64,000 nucleotides of DNA from Dactylis glomerata (taxonomy: Eukaryota > Streptophyta > Magnoliopsida > Poales > Poaceae): NCBI GenBank assembly GCA_007115705.1, contig QXEO01002100.1, positions 496,001-560,000 on the forward strand. Reading direction: 5' to 3'. This document shows positions 23,942 to 35,455 of the stretch, piece after piece. Below the pieces are notes generated by a model. The model was not told the origin of the DNA and searched no databases. It saw nothing but the letters and a program-made list of their open reading frames with translations. Numbering within the stretch: the stretch's first letter is position 1; every line of letters begins with the position of its first letter. Made by a program: the position numbers and the translations under genes.

Positions 23942-25821
23942 ATGGATTCGGGTATTGTTCTATTCCTAGGATGTGATTTTACCCTTGCATATTCTTGGTG
24001 ATTTAGCCTTCTAGTTGTTGTTTTCCTCTATTATGAATCATGTTGTATGAATCCTTCCCCCGATCTGTCAAATTGGTCACTGCAGCAAGTTGTAGAAGAA
24101 ATTTTCGAGGGGCCGGATTATTCGCCCCCCCTGGCCGGATAATCCGGCCTGGGATTTTTTTCGCTTCTTTTTATATTTGCTGCTGTCAATTTGATTCCTT
24201 AGGTGAAGTTTGCTTGTTCATATTTCATGATTCATTGATCCTTTCCGTAACTCGTGTGCATACGCTTATCCCCATGCTCTCCGTGCATATCTCTTTCACA
24301 GGTGGTCCGAGTCTGCCGAAGCGCAAGCGTCGGCTTGTTCGGAATGAGGAAGGAGTTCTTGTGGATGAGATTGCTATCCGTCGGGAACAGAGGGAGGCTG
24401 CTAGGAAAGCTGAGAAAGAGAAGGCTGCCAAGGCTCAAGCCCGTCGTCGCAAAGGCAAAGCGACACGTCCTAACTACAAGAGCATGCCCGAGGCCGAGTA
24501 TATTCTTGTGCGGCGAAACAATTGGTACGCCTCACCAAGAGATGAAGATATTGAGGACCGTGGTTTCTGGAATGAGGAGCAGTGGGGGATTTTCCGTGAT
24601 GTTTATGAGCCATTCAAGAACCCTTGTCGTCCGATGCATCCTATTGATTTTGATCACCTTTGCAGCAAGTCTTATTTTGATGAAGCAGTTTATGTGGTTG
24701 AGAAGTTGGGTTTGATGGGGTTGGCCAATATTCAGTGCAACTATAATCCCGGTCTCATCAAGCAGTTCTATGCTACCCTTGTGATCCTGCCAAATGCTCA
24801 GAAATCTATGAAGTGGATGACCGGCGAGCATGAGTGTACATCGGACTTCACTACGTTTGCCTCTCTCTTGGGGTATGCGTATAATGGAGACACTCCCGTG
24901 GGTCACCGTATTCACAAACCGGGGACCAAGCCTGACAAGGATAAGCTGTATGATCTCTATGACTCCACAGGTGTTGTGGGCTTCATCCATGGGCTGCATC
25001 CACTCTATGATCAGCTGGTCCGCATTTTCAGGGAGAACATTGCTCCTAGTGGTGGCAACAATGATGCCATTCGCACCTCTCTGGTTGACCTCCTTGCTTT
25101 TGCTCATGAGTGTGCCACGTCGACTGACCCTGCTGAGGACTTTACCCTTGATGTGATGGACTTCATCTTCTATGAGATCAAGGATGCTATCATTCAGAGG
25201 AACACTGTGCCATATGCTCCATACATCATGCTACTCATCAAGCATGCCCTTGGAGATTATGATATCCATGATGACTGTGTGGAGCACCTTGTCAAGAAAA
25301 TGTATGTCAAGAGAAAGGCAAAATCTGCTCCTTCAGCTACATATCCTGGCACTTTCATGGCTGATGCGAGGACTAGTGCTACTGCTCGTGATCAGAGGAC
25401 TGCTGCATCTGCTATGTCCAGGGAGGTGAAGAAGCTCAGTTGGTTTGAGCGGAATGTTCTGTGCATGAAGGTAGAGATCCACCGTGAGAACTACCAGGCC
25501 TATGTTGAGAGGAAGAGCATCCAGGACGCTCAGCAGCTGATCCTTCACCGTCTCAGTGGTGCTCAGACCGCCGATCCCACACCTACTGCTCCTGTGTCCT
25601 ATGATGCTTGGAACACCGATCGCTACAACTGGATGGATATGCAGAAGCATCTCTTTGATGCTCCAGATGCTCCCGCAGGAGGTGCTCGTGCAGAGGCTGA
25701 GGAGGACTTTGAGGCTGAGGAGGACTTTGAGGCTGAGGATGAAGATGCTGGAGCTGACGAGGGTGATGGCGGAGATTATGATGATGTGGACTCCGGCGAC
25801 TTCGATGACTTGGAGGATTGA
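23942..25821 (+). CDS. copia third ORF, predicted spliced nuclear-type protein (509 aa)
   Basis: Predicted exon 1 (23942-23951, ATGGATTCGG) is joined to exon 2 (24302-25821) by a GT-AG intron (23952-24301). The join is in phase and gives MDSGGPSLPKRKRR. Without splicing the frame opens only at an ATG at 24040 with an unlikely leader. The protein has a basic KRKRR and Arg/Lys coiled segment (residues 8-60), which could be a nuclear signal. A central domain of about 330 residues (FDHLCSKSYFDEA, CTSDFTTFASLLGYAYNG) resembles what I know as putative plant transposon proteins. The tail is very acidic (EAEEDFEAEEDFEAEDED). No signal peptide or membrane segment is seen, so it does not look like an envelope protein, although it holds the env-like position of Sireviruses. 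Intact, and of unknown function. Confidence 0.65.
24111..24151. repeat. LTR-type palindromes inside the third-ORF intron
   Basis: GGCCGGATTATTCGCCCC and GGCCGGATAATCCGGCC lie 17 bp apart in the predicted intron. They are the same family as the LTR array. Confidence 0.7.
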
Positions 25822-26350
25822 TTCCTCGGGACGTGTAGCATCGCTCTTCTCCCTTTTTGGTGTCTTGATGCCAAAGGGGGAGAAGTAGTTCTATTAGGAG
25901 TCTTACGGGATTTGCATGGGTGGAAACACAAGCTTGCGCGCTTATCATTCTTTGGCGCTTGTGTTTCTTCTTATTTCGTTCGTCTTAAGTTGAACTTTGT
26001 GTGTGGTTGAACTTCGTGTCGTTTATTTGCTACCATATGGTGTATGAGACTATGTTATATGTTCTTAATGTGCTATGTGGATCATTATGTGTTGTTCACT
26101 TATATGTTTATGAGCTCATGGTTATTGGTGAGATGGCTATGGAATTATTGTTCGGTTTCTCGTCATTATCATATACGGAATTCCATTTTGAGTGAGTTAT
26201 CCATGAAAAGGTATGCTGCCTACAAACTTAATTATGAAGATGCACACATCTAGGGGGAGCTTTATATCTTGCTCAAATATTTGTTGTTTGAATTATTTGA
26301 TCTCTCTTGCAAATCCTAGTGTTGTCATCTAACACCAAAAAGGGGGAGAT
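25822..26350 (+). promoter_or_regulatory. 3' non-coding region with repeated polypurine tracts
   Basis: AAAGGGGGAGAAG (25873-25885), TAGGGGGAGC (26251-26260) and AAAAAGGGGGAGA (26337-26349) occur in order. The last abuts the 3' LTR and is the plus-strand primer. Multiple copies of this tract are a known Sirevirus trait. Confidence 0.75.
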
Positions 26351-27577
26351 TGAAAGTGCAAACTTTGTTTCCCTCAGATTTTGTGTGTTAGATAACAACA
26401 TTAGGGATACTAAGTGTGTGCTAAGTTGTGCAGGATTGTCAGCTCAGGATTTGCCAGGCCGGATTATCCGGCCAGGGGTGGCCGGATAATCCGCCCCCTC
26501 TGGAGAGTGGCCGAAAAACGGCTAAGTCCCTGGCTCGGCGTCACCCAGTATAGGGGGCCGGATATTCCGGCCAGGGGCCGGATAATCCGCCCCCCAGGCG
26601 AGAGCTCAAAACAGCTAAGGACCAGCCGCGGCGTCACCCAGATAGGGGGGCCGGATAATCCGGCCAGGGGCCGGATAATCCGCCCCCCCCGAAGTCGACC
26701 CCAAATTCGGCTAAGGACCTGACGCGGCGTCACCCAGATAGGGGGGCCGGATATTCCGGCCAGGGGCCGGATTATCCGGCCAGCCGAATAATCCGGCCCA
26801 ACTTTGGCCGGATAATCCGCCCCTCCAAGTCAGCAACGGCTACATTTTGGGAGGGGCTATAAATACCCCTCCCCTTCTTCCACCTCAAGCTGCTCGAGCT
26901 GTGCAAGAAGAACATCATATTTGGAGCCACCAAATTCGCAAGATCTCCTCTCTCAACCCACCAAAGCTCTTGATCTTTGGAGAATCGAAGGAGAAGGCCT
27001 TGATCTACATCCTCACCGAAGCGATTTGATTTCCCCTCTCATTTGCTTGAGGGCCCTTTGGTCTTGGGTTCCCTTGTGTCTCTTGACTTTGATTTGTGTG
27101 ATTGAAATCTTGATACTTGTTGATTGAGATCTTTGTGGTGCTTGGGAGCCTCCAATTCAGTTGTGGAGTTGTGCCCCAAGTTTTGTAAAGGCCGATTCCG
27201 CCTTGAGGAATCCCTTAGTGGAAAGTGAGCTAGGCCTTTGTGGCGGAAGCTTGCACCGGAGAATAGGGTGAGCCTTTGTGGCGTTGGTTAGGCCTTTGTG
27301 GCAACCACACCCCTCCAACGTAGACGTACTTCCCCTAAAAAGGAAGGAACTACGGGAATTACATCCGTGTCTCCGTGTGCTCCACTCTCGGTTACCTCTA
27401 TCCTTTATTGCCTTTACTACTTGTATCTTGCTTAGCTTGTTTGTTGACATATAGTTAAATTCACCTTAGTTGCATATCTAGAGAATTTACCTTTTGTGTC
27501 AAGCCTAAATTGAAAAAGAATTAAAATTTGAGTAGCACCTATTCACCCCCCCTCTAGGTGCCCATACGATCCGTTCA
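26351..27577 (+). repeat. 3' LTR of the copia element
   Basis: 1227 bp, preceded by the polypurine tract and followed by AAGTG (27578-27582). It carries the same palindrome array and TATAAATA box (26858-26865) as the 5' LTR. Confidence 0.95.
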
Positions 27578-27582
27578 AAGTG

Positions 27583-28350
27583 TCCAGGATAACTGTTTTC
27601 TCCTGGTCTATCTTTGTCTTTTAGTTTCCACATGTATTTACTCATGTAACTTATTTTTCTATTAATGAAATACGTGGTTGCTCTAAAAAATAGGAAATAT
27701 CTAACTAGTACTAGAAAAGGGAAAAGAGGAAACGCCCATGAGTGTGGCTTTTTGAAGACCAAGCAACATGTAGCTTGTTTTTAAAAAAAAATCAAAACTG
27801 ATATTTAAAAGTTTTAAAAAATTGACAAAAATTGAAAAAAAATTCTAGATGTTAACAGTGATGTGATCTCCGAACGGGCAAAATTTGAACTCGATATTCG
27901 TAATATTCAAGGCTGCACAAAAAATGACAAACTCTGATAGATTTTGAGATTTTGAAAACCTGCACTCTTCACTAATATAGATATCAGATTTTATTATTTT
28001 TGCACAGCTTCAAATATAAGGTATTTTGATTTAAAAATTTGCACAGTTGTAGATCACAATTTTTTTAAAATCGATCTACATATAGATCAAGCTCAGTTTG
28101 TACTTTCGGAAAGGCCCATCCATTATTAATTATCGGAGGACTAGAATTGACAAATCCTTCCAAATTAAGTGTGATGCATTTATCTCCCACAAATCTCCCC
28201 TCTAAAAAATATATCTCCCATAGGATCTCAGCATCGTAAAATAGGCACAAATTAATTTTCTATAATTATCACGGCATTTTTTCAGGAGTACAGAAAAGGA
28301 AAGCGATAGTCCTATAGATGGATACGCATCTCATCGACTCATCGTAGTCG
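27583..28350. other. intergenic, AT-rich; no gene seen
   Basis: The first 110 bp continue the sequence broken by the copia insertion and end in an A-rich tail. The rest, upstream of PDIL5-4, is AT-rich. It should hold the distal promoter of that gene, but I see no clear TATA box. Confidence 0.4.
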
Positions 28351-28534
28351 AGGCAATCAACGTCTGACCGCGGCAAAGGAGTCGGGAGGTAGGAGACGAG
28401 GGCGGTGAGATCCGCAGTCACACTTCCCTAGACGAGACCCTCACGGAAATCTCACCCCTCTCCTTCCTCTCCCTCCAGATCTCTTCGCGCCCGCAGATCC
28501 GAACTCCCGCCGCGAGGTGACGCCGTCATCAGCC

Positions 28535-31500
28535 ATGATTTCCTCCAGCAAGCTCAAGTCCGTCGACTTCTACAGGTCCCATTCGCGCCCTTCCCGATCC
28601 CCACGCGCGCATTCTCCCACTCTTCGTTTCCGTCGGCTGGCATCGTGTGGATTTTTGTTTGTGCGGGAATTTTCCGGAATCTGAGAACCTAGGCGCGCGC
28701 GGGAACTGGGCTCTCTCCGCTCGATTGTCGGCGTGATTAGATGAATGCGTGGGTGGTTGTTGTCGGCATTCATCCGATTGCCTACGAATTGTTGTTTGGC
28801 TTTGAGTTTGGACATTCGGCATTAATGATTTATTACTCGGTCCACTTCTATAGAACTGTGCCGCAGATGATATATGTACGAACTAGGAAGGTTGTAAAAA
28901 CCGACAATTGCGAAGTAGTATATGGTGTACCTGTGGGGTTTTTGACCTTTGTGCTGGCATTGTGCAGTGCTATGTTTGAGTTCCTACTGAAGTGGATATG
29001 CACTGATATTTTTCTATGTGCGTTTGGCTGTCTGCAGGAAAATTCCCAGGGATTTGACGGAGGCATCGCTATCTGGGGCTGGACTATCCGTTTTCGCAGC
29101 ATTAGCAATGGTGCTGTTGTTTGGAATGGTCTGTTCTCAGTTTCTGTAATTTTATCAGTTATATTGTACATCTTGTCAGGTTAAATCATCTTACCTGGTT
29201 TCAGTTTCTGTAGCACTGTGCCTGTTTTTCATGTTCGATTTGGTTTGTAGATTAATCTAAGGAAAACAGCCATAAGGAAGAGGACGCGCCCCTTCTTTGT
29301 TTACGCGGATAATTTGTGTGCTACTACTTGCTTCGCTGTAGTCGTTAACTGCTGCACCACATCAATATCTGTTTGAGCTCGTTGTGTTCGATAGTCCAAA
29401 ATAAACCCTTTTCAGATCAACATTTTTAATTGACCATTAGATCATCAACACTATGGAATATATTTTTAATTTTTTTTGGAAAGCAATCTATGATCATGAG
29501 AACTTCAAGCTAATTTGTTTACCAAATTGTTAATTGTGATACACGCACAGAAATCGGCAGTTTACACCACATGGTCAAATATTCTAGTTACTCTGGAACC
29601 ATTGCACCACTTGGTTTCCCTTTCCCATTGGTTAAGCATTGCAATTTTTTAGCTTGTTTGCAACTCTGAATAATGCTTACTTGATCTCTTATTTATGATG
29701 TTTAAATTTGGAGTACTACTTGATGAGGTTATTTTCCACTAAAACTGTTGAATTATTGTTGCAGGAGTTGAGTAGTTACTTAGCTGTCAATACCACCACA
29801 TCTGTAGTTGTTGATAGGAGTACAGATGGGGAGTTCCTACGGATAGATTTTAACATGAGGTGAATTCAATAGCATTTTTCACGCATTACTCAATACATAG
29901 TTTATATAAGAGCCTTTATGGTTTCATCAATAGTCCTGATATCTGTTGCTATTTATGTTCCGATTTACGCATCGTCGAATTTGTTTTTCCACCTTATTAT
30001 GTCTGTCAGCTCCGCCAATATCGGCGTCACTATTGCTATTTATTTTTGCATGTTTATGGATGTTCTTACTCTTTTCTGAATTGTGTGAAATGGAAGCATT
30101 TGTGTGTACTTAGGTTAATAGTCATTTGCCATCAAATTATTGCTCCAAATCCAACCATTCTTACTGTTTATTGTTTTTGACGTGATGACTTCATTAATGA
30201 TATGCGGCAAACACTTATTATTCCCTTGATTGTTCACTATCTGGCTCTGCATTTTGCAGCTTTCCCGCGCTTTCATGTGAATTTGCATCAGTTGATGTCA
30301 GTGATGTGCTGGGAACAGTAAGATTCTATCTCTTTGTGCTGTGCTCTATTTCTATTCTTCTAGCTTCTAAAATGCAACAGTATATAACATTGCATCTTTT
30401 TATACGGATAAACTAAAAAGGGGTGGAACAGGATAGATATCTAGCGTATCGTTTGCTTTCCGTAGTTTTTTTGCTGAGTAGTCTTGTTAACTTGCATGTT
30501 GAACTTTCATTTCACGCAACCATTTAAATGTAGGAAAAATTCAACTGTTTTACACTTCACTTTACATCTCCTGGTTATGAAAAACATTACAACCCACCCC
30601 CTCTCCTCAACAAAATCCACTGCATTTTGGCTTACGTGACAGTTAGGTGCACTGATGTGTCATTGGTCAGTAAAAAATGATCCAGACGGTAGAAGTTCTC
30701 ACATGTGACAAAGCACTCGCCCCACTGAAAATCAGACAAAACTAAATAATATTCTCTTCTTGGCTCTTCGTACAACTACCATCTCACTCTCTACGCTCAC
30801 CAGACCAAGCCACTGTGAGACCGCTAAGTTCGTCATTGGTTGCATCTAGCCGGTACCACCGCCATGCTGCTCCTGGGCGACCACAGCTTTCTCCGCACTT
30901 CCCTTCCTTCTGACACTGAACTACCCATAGCCTGTCTTGCCACGGCAGCCAGTCTGCGGCTTCTTACTGCCAAGCCATGCTGCTGCCGTTGCCATGTGTC
31001 CCTGCTTACTGACTGTCCTGCCAAAGCTGGCGGAGATAGAGTGAATTGGAGTAAAGAGCAAGAGATGATAGAACGGGAGAAGAGACTAGCAGAGTATGGA
31101 ATGAGATCCTCAAGACAGTGATTCATTTGTATCCGGCGATCTCTTTTCCTTAAAGATAACATTGACAGGCTTGCAGAAGTTTGCAATGCCATGGGTGTGG
31201 TGGTAGAACAGAGTGAAATAGGTGCAAGGGGTTATCTCCAGTGCTTGTTTCCTATAGGGATGTAAAGTAAACGGTATTGAAGTAAAGGGTTAAAATTGGA
31301 CGCCAGAGATAGTTGAGGGACCATAATGGGCGTTTCCTTTAAATGTAAGCTACACATATTTTGTGCACCAACCTTTAAATATGAAATATGCCAGTGCCTT
31401 ACTTTTTGCCAAGTTACTTTTGTCTCAATAAGGTTGGAACTTGTGTGAACTATGATTCTACATATTGAAGCATTTCCTACTTTTTTTTATCTTTTTTGTA

Positions 31501-34500
31501 TAGGATGGACCTTTTTTTTACGTTGGTTTAACTTCATTTTCCTGTTCAAAACATTTGCAGAATAGATTAAACCTAACAAAAACTGTCCGCAAGTTCTCAA
31601 TTGATCGGAATTTAGTACCTACTGGATCTGAATTCCACTCAGGACCTATACCCACTGTCAGTAAACATGGGGATGATGTTGAGGAGAGCCATGGTGAAGG
31701 TTCAGTTGAATTGTCCTCTCGCAATTTTGATAGCTATTCACACCAGTAAGTATTCAACCATTTAGTCTAATATCAACCTACACTGCTGGACTTCAAAAAT
31801 CTTATTAATTCAATCATTGGATTGTCAAGAGATATTTTAGTCGCAATCATTTATATGCTGGACATTCATGTGGATATTTGTAGTCTTTGTATCTCCATAC
31901 CTGCCTCTAAGCATCCAATTGCTGTGGTTGGATACCAAGTGACATGACAGTCATATTCGTTCTTGCCTGCCTGAGATATCTTTCCTTTGTTTTGTATTTG
32001 CTTTTTAAATTTTTAGCTGCTGCAGCCCTTTATTGTTCCGGTTAATATATATCATGGATTCTATCCCTTTCCAGGTATCCTGTTTTGGTAGTGAACTTTT
32101 ATGCCCCCTGGTGTTATTGGAGCAATCGATTGGTTAGAATTATTTTCGTTCCGTTCCCTTCTACGTACTCCCTATGTCCTCAAATAAGTTTACTTCTACC
32201 TATTGCCCTAAGTCAAGTATTTTAAAGTTTGACCAACTTTGTTAGGAAAAATAACAACATTTATATGGTACTAATTTAGTATCAATAGATCTCTCTTGAG
32301 ATTGTAGTTCCATATTATTACTGATTTGATGCCACATACTCCCTATTCCCCCAAAAGGATGTCGGAGATTTGTCTAAATTTGGATGTATGTAGACACTAA
32401 ATAGAATGTAGATACATCCAAATTTAGACAAATATGAGACATCCTTTTGGGGCCGGAGGGAGTATGTTCCTACTCTTTTTAATAAAGTTTGTCAAAGTTT
32501 CTAAAATTTGACTTAGTAAAAAGCTAGAAGTATACTTATTTGAGGACGGAGGGAGTAGTCTATATTGAAAAGTTCAAATGGTTCTTATTATTTAATATTT
32601 CTCCAGAGACCTTCATGGGAAAAGACTGCAAATATAATGAGAGAGAGGTATATACTGTTGCCCTGTTTGTCCCTAAGAAGGCTCGGGGTTTCATGATCTT
32701 ACACTTTTAATCCCCACCCTGATTTTTTTTGTTACATACAGATATGATCCTGAAATGGATGGTAGAATTCTTCTCGGCAGTGTTGACTGCGTCGTGGAAG
32801 CTGAACTGTGTAAGAGGTCTGTGTGTACTAATTAATTATCATATTTCAAATCAACAAACATCAGATATGCTGCAATATGGAACCACAAATCCTTGTTTCT
32901 TATGTACCATAAGAAATCAATTAACCTGTTAAAAATCCCTTATATATTTGTATTACGATGCCACCATCTTTCATGAGTTACTTGTGCGTGTTCTTGCATG
33001 CTGCTTCTCTGGGTGCTTATGCCTTTTTGAACTATTTGACAGTAGAGTTTGAAGCATTTTTCTATCTTGCATATTGAATATAAACAGTGCCATAATTGTC
33101 TATTTGTCACATCTGTACATGAGCATGTGTATTTTTTGTCCCTCTCAGACCTATGCGCTTTCTGTGATGGTGCCAGCAATATAAAATTAATCTGTATAAG
33201 TTTTGCAAGTTGAATGAAAGCCTAATGTTCCTGTCCCCTCTCCTAGTTTCGCATATTGGCATGTGTATTGCCCCAGTTATGATTTTCTTACTTCTATGTG
33301 CTCCCATATGCTTCTTTATTCAGTTAACATGCTGATAAAATATAATTTTCATCACTTTAATTCTGCAGACACCATATACAAGGTTACCCATCAATTCGCA
33401 TTTTCCATAAAGGGAGTGATATGAAGTAAGCACAGTAAACCTTCCAATTTTTTCTTAGATGTATCTTATGGGTCACATTGCTACCCACACTGTAAACCTT
33501 TATCTCCCATTACTTTGAAGTTAAATTTTTCCTCCAAATCAACTTGTATACAGAGAGAACAAGGGTCACCATGATCATGATTCGTACTATGGGGAACGTG
33601 ATACTGAAAGTTTAGTCGCGGTATGTTGTGAATCTCCTAGTTTCTAATTCGTTACTTCATATAGTATTTATTATTTTATCTACGTGGTTCATCTTTACTG
33701 CCGCACAATATCCTAAACCTAGCCTCCCTGAGCAAGCGTACGGAACTTTCTCGAGGAAGAACTAAAGGCTTAATTTTCCTTGTTTATTGTGTTTATTGTT
33801 GCGCAGACAACTCTTATGTACTGTTTCCTTATATTTTTTGAATCTTAGGCAATGGAAACTTATGTTGCAAATATTCCAAAAGAGGCCCATACGCTTGCTT
33901 TGGAAGACAAATCCAACAAGACTGTTGATCCTGCAAAGCGTCCTGCTCCAATGACTAGCGGATGCAGAATAGAAGGTTTTGTGCGGGTCAAAAAGGCAAG
34001 TGAACTTCTGAGCTAACTTGCAAAATGCTATTTTCTGTAGTTCTAATTCTTGCGGGAAGTTTCTGTAGTATACTAATTGCTGTAGCATGGATGGATTCTT
34101 TGATGCTGTCTTTGACTAATATGGTCTTTCCATCAGGTTCCTGGGAGTGTTGTAATATCAGCTCGATCTGGTTCACACTCATTTGATCCATCTCAGATAA
34201 ATGTTTCCCACTATGTGACACAGTTCTCATTTGGCAAAAGGCTCTCATCAAAGATGTTCCATGAACTGAAAAGACTATTACCCTATGTTGGTGGACACCA
34301 TGATAGATTAGCTGGTCAGTCTTACATTGTTAAGCACGGCGATATAAATGCAAATGTTACTGTAAGTCCCTAAATTCTGCTTACTTCTATTGTGAAGTTT
34401 GTGTGGCATCTAAGCTTTTCCAGTGCCAACACTTATGGTTTCTTTTCTTGGGAAATAACTTAGCAATTATTTCAATTGTGTCATTCTAGATTGAGCATTA

Positions 34501-34970
34501 CTTACAGATCGTAAAGACAGAGCTGGTTACGCTGAGATCCTCGAAGGAGTTGAAAGTGCTTGAAGAATATGAATACACAGCGCACAGCAGCTTGGTGCAC
34601 AGCTTCTATGTTCCTGTCGTGAAATTTCATTTTGAGCCTTCTCCCATGCAGGTAGGGCTCTTGTTATTATTTTATTGTATTTCTTGCTTGGTTCATTAAG
34701 ATGTGAAACTGATTCTCATTTATCATCAGGTCCTGGTGACTGAACTTCCCAAATCATTCTCCCACTTCCTCACAAATGTCTGTGCTATAATTGGTGGAGT
34801 TTTCACGGTGGGAACTTGTGCTTGTTTATTTTTTCATATATCTGAACGCATCAAGTATACATGGCTAATGAATGGTAACCTGTATATTCTAGGTCGCTGG
34901 AATACTTGACTCCATCTTGCACAACACCCTACGGTTGGTGAAGAAGATTGAGCTAGGAAAGGACATTTGA
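28535..34970 (+). CDS. PDIL5-4: protein disulfide isomerase-like 5-4 (ERGIC/ERV-type PDI), 15 exons, 485 aa
   Basis: Exons: 28535-28575, 29038-29128, 29765-29859, 30260-30317, 31561-31745, 32075-32132, 32607-32647, 32742-32816, 33369-33425, 33554-33620, 33849-33995, 34137-34361, 34490-34651, 34730-34807, 34893-34970. All join in phase to 485 codons, the length I recall for rice PDIL5-4. An N-terminal membrane segment (about residues 27-50) is followed by an ERGIC-N region and a thioredoxin domain with FYAPWCYWSNR (Cys170) and HHIQGYPSIRIF. The ERV/ERGIC C-terminal lumenal domain ends in a second membrane segment (about 450-467). The family acts in the early secretory pathway. The active site is C-Y-W-S, with a single cysteine, so classical disulfide exchange is doubtful. 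I recall this as a family trait. Introns are GT-AG except intron 11, which is GC-AG. The gene looks intact. Confidence 0.93.
30540..31300. repeat. possible TIR insertion in PDIL5-4 intron 4
   Basis: CTTCACTTTACATCTC near 30557 and GGGATGTAAAGTAAAC near 31257 are imperfect inverted repeats. They flank about 690 bp of GC-richer DNA unlike the surrounding intron. The ends and any target duplication are not clear. Confidence 0.3.
32168..32555. mobile_element. Stowaway-type MITE in PDIL5-4 intron 6 (outer)
   Basis: Ends CTCCCTATGTCCTCAAATAAG and CTTATTTGAGGACGGAGGGAG are inverted and flanked by TA. It is interrupted by a second MITE (32339-32462). Confidence 0.85.
32339..32462. mobile_element. 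Stowaway-type MITE nested in the outer MITE
   Basis: 124 bp, flanked by TA on both sides. Its terminal inverted repeats (CTCCCTATTCCCCCAAAAGG and CCTTTTGGGGCCGGAGGGAG) and inner arms (AAATTTGGATGTAT/ATACATCCAAATTT) make it almost wholly palindromic. Confidence 0.9.
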
Positions 34971-35160
34971 AAAAGAATGGTAGATGTTCAGAAGCGCTCG
35001 ATTGCTCGTGGTTACACTAGCTAGTCATTATTTTTGTTATACTGGGTAGAAATTCGTAATGTATTAACTAAAATATATACAGAGGGAAGTGGGTTGACAG
35101 AAAGATGGCGTCATGTTATAACTGGGTACCAACACAACAGGAATAAAGAGACGCCAGATC
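34971..35160 (+). terminator. 3' UTR and poly(A) signal of PDIL5-4
   Basis: AATAAA at 35142-35147, 172 bp after the stop codon. Confidence 0.55.
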
Positions 35161-35206
35161 CTTGTAGCTGTAGCATGTTCTTTTGACTAGTCAAACTTAA
35201 TTAGTA

Positions 35207-35300
35207 CTCTCTCCGATCGGAAATAACTGTTGGTGACTTAGTACAAACTTTATACTAAGTTAGTATAAAATTGCTGACACTTATTTCCGATCAGAGGGAG
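35207..35300. mobile_element. Stowaway-type MITE downstream of PDIL5-4
   Basis: 94 bp flanked by TA. Ends CTCTCTCCGATCGGAAATAA and TTATTTCCGATCAGAGGGAG are inverted repeats. The middle holds ACTTAGTACAAA and its approximate complement. Confidence 0.9.
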
Positions 35301-35311
35301 TATCATTTTTT

Positions 35312-35455
35312 GGGTTAATTGGATAAATGCCACTCCAATTCATGCAATTTTGAAAAATGCCACTGCAATTTCCAAACTTTGAAATGTGCCACTCCAGTTC
35401 TTGCGTACTTCTATAGATACCACTTCAGCCATTTCAGCTCGTTTTTGGTCAATTT
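35312..35455 (+). repeat. dispersed repeat, copy A
   Basis: About 140 bp starting GGGTTAATTGGATAAATGCC, matched by copy B at 40437-40575 with roughly 90% identity by eye. Inside, AAATGCCACT recurs every 30-35 bp. Family not recognised. Confidence 0.7.

Larger units (their letters stand above)
6018..27577 (+). mobile_element. Ty1/copia retrotransposon, Sirevirus/Maximus-like, with nested gypsy
   Basis: Two LTRs (6018-7237 and 26351-27577) begin TGAA, end TTCA and are flanked by AAGTG. A TGGTATCAGAGCC primer-binding site lies just inside the 5' LTR. The order is gag, protease, integrase, RT, RNase H, which defines Ty1/copia. A third ORF downstream of pol, repeated AGGGGGAG polypurine blocks before the 3' LTR and palindrome-rich LTRs are marks of Sireviruses. 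Without the nested 10-kb gypsy the element is about 11.6 kb. A gag/pol frame break and one pol stop mean this copy is non-autonomous. Confidence 0.93.

Noticed and set aside
24040..24301. ATG at 24040 as start of the copia third ORF
   Set aside because: The 87 residues it adds are unlike the rest and read through two LTR-type palindromes. The splice model from 23942 is cleaner.
23942..25821. Envelope gene in the copia element
   Set aside because: It is in the env-like position, but there is no signal peptide, membrane segment or glycoprotein character. The ends are basic and acidic, as in a nuclear protein.
28741..29184. 147-codon open frame at the start of PDIL5-4
   Set aside because: It covers intron 1 and exon 2 in the wrong frame. 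The spliced PDIL5-4 model explains the exon.
30840..31121. Small gene within PDIL5-4 intron 4
   Set aside because: An open frame of 93 codons in a GC-rich insertion flanked by inverted repeats, with no domain or intron support.
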